A model generated the notes under the pieces. It was not told the origin of the DNA, ran no database searches, and saw nothing but the letters and a program-made list of their open reading frames with translations. DNA of 64,000 nt from Vicinamibacteria bacterium (lineage in GTDB: Bacteria; Acidobacteriota; Vicinamibacteria; Vicinamibacterales; UBA8438), in the NCBI GenBank assembly GCA_022820825.1, contig JAJEEU010000093.1, positions 1 to 64,000 of the forward strand, given 5' to 3'. Below, in pieces: positions 59,820 through 64,000 of this stretch. Each line of letters begins with the position of its first letter. The stretch's first letter is position 1. The translations under genes and the position numbers were made by a program.

Positions 59820-60500
59820 GTGGATCGGTTTGACGTCTTGAACAGCCTCGATCAGCGTGTCGCCGCGCGCAGCATTCTGCGCCATCCGTTCTACGTTGCG
59901 TGGGAGCAAGGGCGCCTGACGCGCGACCAGCTCGCCACCTACGCGCGCGTCTACTATCCGCACGTGCGCGCGTTTCCCGGCTACCTGCGGGCCGCCATGG
60001 CGGATGCGGCGGACCCGGCCGTGCGCGCCGAGCTCGCCGCGAACCTGGCCGACGAGACGTCCGACCCGAAGCCGCACGCGGAGTTGTGGCTCGACTTCGC
60101 CGCCGCGCTGGGACTCGACCGGCAGGCCGTCGCAGCGGCCGAGCCCGCGCCCGCCGCACGCGCCGCGGTCGAGACGTTCGAGCGGCTGGCCCGCCGCGAT
60201 GCGGCCAGCGGCCTCGCGGCCCTGTACGCCTACGAGTCGCAGCAGCCCGACGTGTCGCAGTCGAAGCTGGCCGGCCTGCGCGAGCACTACGGGATCCACG
60301 ACGAGGAAGCGCTGGAGTACTTCCGCGTGCACGCCACCGCGGACGTCCGCCACCGGCAGGGCGAGCGGGACGCCCTGGCGCGCTGCCTGGAAGCGGGCGC
60401 CGATCCGGATGCGGTCGGCGGGGCGGCCGGCGCGGCGCTCGACGCCTACTGGGCGCTGCTCGACGGCGTCTGCGAAGAAGCGGGCGTCACCGACTGCTGA
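59820..60500 (+). CDS. CADD-like heme-oxygenase-fold di-metal protein
   Basis: The 226-residue protein is of the PqqC/TenA-like fold. Its metal ligands fit the CADD pattern: Glu and His in NLADETSDPKPHAELW, Glu in YAYESQQPDVSQSK, and HATADVRH (His-x3-Asp-x2-His). A Tyr in HPFYVAW and the Lys in SQSKLAGL match the residues that Chlamydia CADD uses when it makes p-aminobenzoate from its own side chains. A folate role is therefore a fair inference. GTG at 59820 has AAAGGAG at the right distance, which decides the start. Confidence 0.75.
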   Translation: MDRFDVLNSLDQRVAARSILRHPFYVAWEQGRLTRDQLATYARVYYPHVRAFPGYLRAAMADAADPAVRAELAANLADETSDPKPHAELWLDFAAALGLDRQAVAAAEPAPAARAAVETFERLARRDAASGLAALYAYESQQPDVSQSKLAGLREHYGIHDEEALEYFRVHATADVRHRQGERDALARCLEAGADPDAVGGAAGAALDAYWALLDGVCEEAGVTDC

Positions 60501-60513
60501 CCCGCGGCGCGGG

Positions 60514-60681
60514 CTATTCCAGCAGGGCCGCCCGCATGCGCTCCAAGTCGGCGTCGTCGATCTCGAGCTCCGAGCGGACATATCCCATGACGCCGCCGTA
60601 GGTTTCGTCCAGGTAGGCGAAGGTGTTGCGGATATAGTCCGGGTCCGAGCGCAGCAGGGGACGGATCAGCTCGGCGGGCAT
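60514..60681 (-). pseudogene. C-terminal remnant of a tyrosine phosphatase (Y_phosphatase3-like)
   Basis: The 55-codon frame reads MPAELIRPLLRSDPDYIRNT onward and ends DDADLERMRAALLE, the usual tail of bacterial tyrosine-protein phosphatases of the NFRDLGGY type. It is in a different frame from the N-terminal phosphatase piece at the end of the hydrolase gene. The catalytic middle, including the HCxxGKDRTG loop, is absent, so the original gene has suffered an internal deletion with frameshift. Confidence 0.65.
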
Positions 60682-61817
60682 CCCGGACAGCAACCCCACC
60701 TGACGCGCCGGCCGTCCAGCGTCGGATAGCCGCCCAGGTCGCGGAAGTTGCGGCCGCCCTCCAGCGGCAGCAGGCGCACCGCCACGCGCTGTCCGCTCCC
60801 GTCGCGCACGGCTTCCACGTCGGTCAGGCCGCTGCGCTCGGAATGGCTGCCGATGTGGTCCAGGAGCAGCGCCGACAACGCCTCGGCCGCGACCTCGGGA
60901 ATCCAGTGGCTGACGCCCTCGAGCACCTCGAAGCGGTACGGCCCCTCGACGTAGTCCTCCGTCAGCAGCGCGCCGTCGATGCAGAGCGCCTGGTCGGCGT
61001 CGCTCCAGGTGAACATGGTCGGCACGGTCACGGGGCCGAGCGGCTCGCGCCCGAAGCTGCCGGGGCCGACGTTCGCCCGGTACCAGTTCAGCGCCGCGCC
61101 GAGCGCCGGCTTCGTGCCGAGGACCCGGATGTACTCCGCGACCGCGCCGGCGTCGAGCTCCGCGTATACGGCGCGCAACTGCGCGTAGTCGTTCGCCAGG
61201 AAGCCGTCCTCCGAATCGGGCTGGACGAAGACGTTGAAATACGCCGATGCCTCGGGCTGGCACGACGTGGGGTCGCTCAGCACGGCGGTGAACGCGTCGA
61301 GGTGCGGCACGGAGACCGGATTGGCCGTGATGACGCGCTCCGGGACGGCCACCGCCACCGCCCAGGCGACGGCCGCGCCCCAGTCGTGGCCGACCACGTG
61401 GAAGCGCTCGGCGCCCAGCGCGTCGGTCAGGCCGACAACGTCCTGGACGAGCAGCGGCAGCGCGTAGTCCTCGACGGCGGGCGGCCGCGCGCCGGGCGAG
61501 TAGCCGCGCTGATCGGGCGCCACCGCGCGGAACCCGGCTGCCGCGAGCGCTTCCATCTGGTGGCGCCACTCGTGGGACGACTGCGGGAAGCCGTGCAGCA
61601 GCACCACGACCTCGCCGTCGGCGGGGCCGGCGGTGCGTACGTCGAACGTGAATTCGCCGACCGTGATCTGCGTCTCGGAGATGGCGCCGGCCGCCGGCCC
61701 GGCGTCCGTCGCCTCCGGCGCCGCCGCCGGTGCGGCCGCCTCCTCCGGCGATCCGCACGCCGCCGCCAGGAGGGCGGCGCTGCCCAGCGCGATTGCAAGC
61801 GTGATGCGCGTGGTCAC
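60666..61817 (-). CDS. Secreted epoxide-hydrolase-like alpha/beta hydrolase ending in a broken phosphatase fragment
   Basis: The 383-residue lipoprotein has a signal ending LLAAACG. The hydrolase domain has HGFPQSSHEW (oxyanion), nucleophile elbow GHDWGAAVAWA (Asp nucleophile, as in epoxide hydrolases and haloalkane dehalogenases) and GVSHWIPE (catalytic His). From about residue 335 the protein continues into LPLEGGRNFRDLGGYPTLDG, the N-terminus of a tyrosine phosphatase, which then shifts frame and stops. The hydrolase looks intact; the tail is not functional. Confidence 0.8.
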   Translation of the reverse strand: MTTRITLAIALGSAALLAAACGSPEEAAAPAAAPEATDAGPAAGAISETQITVGEFTFDVRTAGPADGEVVVLLHGFPQSSHEWRHQMEALAAAGFRAVAPDQRGYSPGARPPAVEDYALPLLVQDVVGLTDALGAERFHVVGHDWGAAVAWAVAVAVPERVITANPVSVPHLDAFTAVLSDPTSCQPEASAYFNVFVQPDSEDGFLANDYAQLRAVYAELDAGAVAEYIRVLGTKPALGAALNWYRANVGPGSFGREPLGPVTVPTMFTWSDADQALCIDGALLTEDYVEGPYRFEVLEGVSHWIPEVAAEALSALLLDHIGSHSERSGLTDVEAVRDGSGQRVAVRLLPLEGGRNFRDLGGYPTLDGRRVRWGCCPGCPPS

Positions 61818-61851
61818 GGATTCCTGCCGCTCGATGGGGTCGGCGCCGCGC

Positions 61852-62808
61852 CTACTTCCGCTCGTCGGCGCGCGCGCCGGCGAGGATGTTGGCGGCCGAG
61901 TAGTTGCCTTCGTGGCAGGCGTACTCGAATACCTCGCCGTCGATCGCCACCAGCGGAAACGTCGCCGACCACGGCCGCGTCCAGGTGCCGGGGTCGTCCA
62001 CCGTGAACTCGTAGCGCAGCGTCCCGCCGTCCAGGCGTGTGAACCGCTCGACGACGCGGGAGGTCGTTACCGCGCCGCCCGGGTCCATGTAGCGCCACAG
62101 GCTGACGCCGCGGGTCATGTCGCGGCTCGACCAGAAGTTCGTGGTCTCGACCACCAGCGTATCGCCCTCCCAGCGTCCGCGCGGGTCGCCCATCCACTGC
62201 CGCAGGCCTGCCGCGACGTGCGGCCGGCCGTCGAGCGGCACGATGCGCGCGTCGTGGATCATCTCGTTCAGGATCACCACGTGGTCGGGCGTCTGCAGCA
62301 GTTGCACGGTGTTGTTGTAGGCGCTCGGCACGAACGGCGGCCCGGAATTGAAGCCCATGATGCAGCGGTCGGTGATCGACAGGTCCTCGTGGCTGGCGGG
62401 AGGCTGCGGTCCCGCGGCGCGGCGCGCCTCGGCGCGCGCCTGCGCGGCCGCCGCTGCCGGCGGCAGCTTGCCGTCCGGCGGATCGAAGATCAGCGACGTG
62501 GCGCGGTCGCCGACCACCCGCGTGCCGTAGTCCACCCAGAACCGGTTGTACGTCCCGGTGTCGCCCGGCCGCGGCGGGCGGTCCACGCGCCGGGCCGCGG
62601 TTTCCGCCTCGAAGCTCGCGGCCTCCTCGGCGGTCAGCGCGGTGCGTCCCTCCAGGTCGTCCGGCCGCTCCAGCGGCGTGATCGTGGCGAACGTGAACAC
62701 GCCCTGGATGTCGGGATCGCCCCACGCCGTCCGGTCCGCCGGCTGCGCGGCCGCATCAACCGCTCCCAGTAACGCCGCAACCAGCAAGCCGATCACAAGT
62801 CTGCGCAT
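61852..62808 (-). CDS. Secreted 'GVW'-type protein, paralogue 3
   Basis: The 318-residue protein has a signal peptide ending DAAAQ, then WGDPDIQGVFTFATITPLER, RWEGDTLVVETTNFW, RVVERFTRLDGGTLRYEFTV and ACHEGNYSA. It is closest to the gene at 34447-35472, also sharing the GTYNRFW segment. The function is unknown. It lies 34 bp upstream of the hydrolase gene on the same strand. Confidence 0.65.
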   Translation of the reverse strand: MRRLVIGLLVAALLGAVDAAAQPADRTAWGDPDIQGVFTFATITPLERPDDLEGRTALTAEEAASFEAETAARRVDRPPRPGDTGTYNRFWVDYGTRVVGDRATSLIFDPPDGKLPPAAAAAQARAEARRAAGPQPPASHEDLSITDRCIMGFNSGPPFVPSAYNNTVQLLQTPDHVVILNEMIHDARIVPLDGRPHVAAGLRQWMGDPRGRWEGDTLVVETTNFWSSRDMTRGVSLWRYMDPGGAVTTSRVVERFTRLDGGTLRYEFTVDDPGTWTRPWSATFPLVAIDGEVFEYACHEGNYSAANILAGARADERK

Positions 62809-62944
62809 GCGCGCATTCTACTGGACGTTGCGCCGCGGCGACTCTTCGGCGATGTCGTGCTCGGGGTTGCGATTGTCTTCACCTTGTAGTTAGTTTTTTT
62901 TCAGGCGGCGTTGTGCCGTCGGTTGTTCAGCCGAGGAGGTAGCC

Positions 62945-63196
62945 ATGAGAAGCGGCGACGAAATGCTGCAACAGCTTGTCGAAAGGTCTGCCACGGACGA
63001 TGGTTTCCGGCAGGCGCTGCTCGACGATCCGAAGTCGACAATCAGTCAGGAACTGGGGATCACGATTCCCGAGTCGATGACGATCAAGGTGCACCAGAGC
63101 GACATGCAGACGGTCCACCTCGCATTGCCTCCGGATCCGAACATCACCGAAGAGCAACTCGAAGCCATCTCGGCCGGCCTTTGCTGCTGCTGGTAG
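62945..63196 (+). CDS. NHLP-type RiPP precursor peptide with Cys-rich tail
   Basis: The 83-residue peptide resembles nitrile-hydratase-alpha-like leader peptides: LLDDPKSTISQELGITIPES, then MTIKVHQSDMQTVHLALPP, then ITEEQLEAISAG, followed only by LCCCW. The leader-like part ends in the AG typical of the cleavage site, leaving a five-residue core with three Cys and a C-terminal Trp. A strong ribosome binding site (GAGGAGGT, 62933-62940) precedes ATG. A poly-T rich stretch (62890-62901) lies upstream. The neighbouring Rieske oxygenase may be a modifying enzyme. GC content is low for the window. Confidence 0.75.
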   Translation: MRSGDEMLQQLVERSATDDGFRQALLDDPKSTISQELGITIPESMTIKVHQSDMQTVHLALPPDPNITEEQLEAISAGLCCCW

Positions 63197-63609
63197 AACC
63201 GGCAGCCGGCGACCAGCCGGTCAGGATGCTGAAGGACCCGCGTCCGGGCATGGCTTGAGCCTCACCCCCAGCGCCCCGTTTCAGGCGGGCCGAGCCCGGC
63301 GATTACGCCGCGTGCATCTGCGCGGACAGGCCAGGTCGCAAGCGACTGTTCGTGCGTGTCTGCGCGGCGGAGCTGCGTCTGCTCATGCGCAAGTTGGCCG
63401 CCACGGGCGCCGCGTAGCGCGTTCCGGAGCGGCGGATTACCTCGACCGGCGCCTCTCGTCGCGGATTGCGCCCGCCACACAGATTCAACAACTCGTTACG
63501 CTTGCGCTACAAGGCGGCCTTTCTGCCACGGCCTGCCAGCGTCCGGGCTCGAGGACGTGAATGGTAGGGAGTGAGCCGCTTCACTCGTCTCCACAAGGAA
63601 TCCCGAATC
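63197..63609. other. Intergenic region, no credible gene
   Basis: 413 bp lie between the RiPP precursor and the Rieske gene. Short open frames on both strands have Arg- and Ala-rich, low-information products and no good ribosome binding site. No inverted repeat or match to repeat families A-C was found. The downstream edge holds AAGGAA (63595-63600), the ribosome binding site of the next gene. It could hold a decayed gene or a non-coding RNA. Confidence 0.5.
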
Positions 63610-64000
63610 ATGGACAAGTCTGAACGACTTCGAGTCCTGGGCGTTATAAGGGAGCATATCGCCAACAAGACCACTGCCGACGCCGGCGGCATCATGCGTG
63701 TGCCGATGTCGGATTTCACGTGCCGGCAGCTCTCGGCGCAGGAGCAGGATGTTCTCTTTCGGAGCACCCCCTTGTGCATGGGGCTCTCCAGCGCACTGCC
63801 GGAACCCGGGACATATTGGTCGGACAATGAAACAGGCATCCCGATTCTCATGGTTCGGGATGGTGAAGGCCGATTTCGTGCGTACGCCAACGTCTGTCGA
63901 CATCGAGGGGCCCAGGTCGCACCCGAAGGACGCGGGTCGAAGGCGCGCTTCATGTGTCCTTACCATGCATGGACGTACGGTATCGACGGGAAGTTGATGT
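63610..64000 (+). CDS. Rieske non-heme iron oxygenase alpha subunit, 5' part only
   Basis: 130 residues are visible, with the window ending inside the gene. The Rieske [2Fe-2S] motif is complete: CRHRGAQV (C-x-H) and CPYHAWTYGIDGKL (C-x2-H), in the context of ring-hydroxylating dioxygenases. The catalytic mononuclear iron domain lies beyond base 64000. The first 30 residues are longer than usual. AAGGAA 9 nt upstream supports ATG at 63610. It follows the RiPP precursor on the same strand after 413 bp, so it is a candidate tailoring enzyme. Confidence 0.85.
   Translation, partial: MDKSERLRVLGVIREHIANKTTADAGGIMRVPMSDFTCRQLSAQEQDVLFRSTPLCMGLSSALPEPGTYWSDNETGIPILMVRDGEGRFRAYANVCRHRGAQVAPEGRGSKARFMCPYHAWTYGIDGKLM

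Noticed and set aside
63255-63560. 101-codon frame after the RiPP precursor
   Set aside because: Composition is Arg/Ala/Gln-rich, there is no ribosome binding site, and no similarity was recognised. A second precursor peptide was considered, but no leader motif is present.

Overview
The window is GC-rich, densely coding DNA from a Gram-negative, outer-membrane-bearing bacterium. It carries lpxB, LolA/LolCDE-like proteins and two outer-membrane-barrel genes. The alternative complex III pair (actAB), the family of secreted 'GVW'-type proteins, a DUF6152 protein, a PPi-type phosphofructokinase and a chlorite-dismutase-like protein together suggest Acidobacteriota (Vicinamibacteria-like). This taxonomic guess is inferred from gene content only. 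No rRNA, tRNA, CRISPR array or complete transposase gene was seen.

Layout. 1-2.4 kb: actB (partial) and actA, minus strand. 2.4-15 kb: membrane protein, barrel protein, an active/inactive M16 peptidase pair, lpxB, queG, rsgA, an ABC exporter, a cupredoxin-like protein and a decayed ABC-F protein. 14.9-21 kb: TAXI-TRAP transporter, class I aldolase, a PAS-GAF protein and a uridine-kinase-like protein. 21.6-23.6 kb: an AbiE-type toxin-antitoxin pair behind a 53-bp palindrome. 23.6-30 kb: a small membrane protein, a chlorite-dismutase-like protein with an atypical Nramp-like transporter, a ketopantoate reductase, formyl-CoA transferase, an M23 peptidase and a lipoprotein. 30.2-38.2 kb: PPi-PFK, a feoAB fusion with its Cys-rich partner, secreted GVW/DUF6152 proteins and an outer-membrane barrel. 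38.3-46.1 kb: a six-gene minus-strand cluster holding three FtsX-like permeases, one LolD-like ATPase, a LolA-like protein and an AlkB-type hydroxylase fused to a degenerate GlnE-like module. 46.2-52 kb: pstCAB-phoU-phoB-phoR. 51.9-55.5 kb: amidase-GerMN-rph-rdgB. 55.7-62.8 kb: DUF218 protein, hydrolases, an SSF symporter, a CADD-like protein, and a hydrolase carrying a broken phosphatase. 62.9-64 kb: a NHLP-type RiPP precursor with the tail LCCCW, followed by a Rieske oxygenase that runs off the window.

The most interesting candidates are: (i) the AlkB/pseudo-GlnE fusion inside a Lol-like transport operon, which may hydroxylate a lipid and move it outward; (ii) the NHLP precursor with a five-residue Cys-rich tail next to a Rieske oxygenase; and (iii) three families of short interspersed repeats. 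Family A (about 90-125 bp) has four stem-loops with compensatory changes between copies. Family B (about 165-180 bp) is a MITE with inverted ends and a TA duplication, shown by two reconstructable insertion sites. Family C (about 180 bp) also has inverted ends. Copies of these repeats lie at gene boundaries and supply stop codons, start codons, a signal-peptide n-region and C-terminal tails to neighbouring genes.
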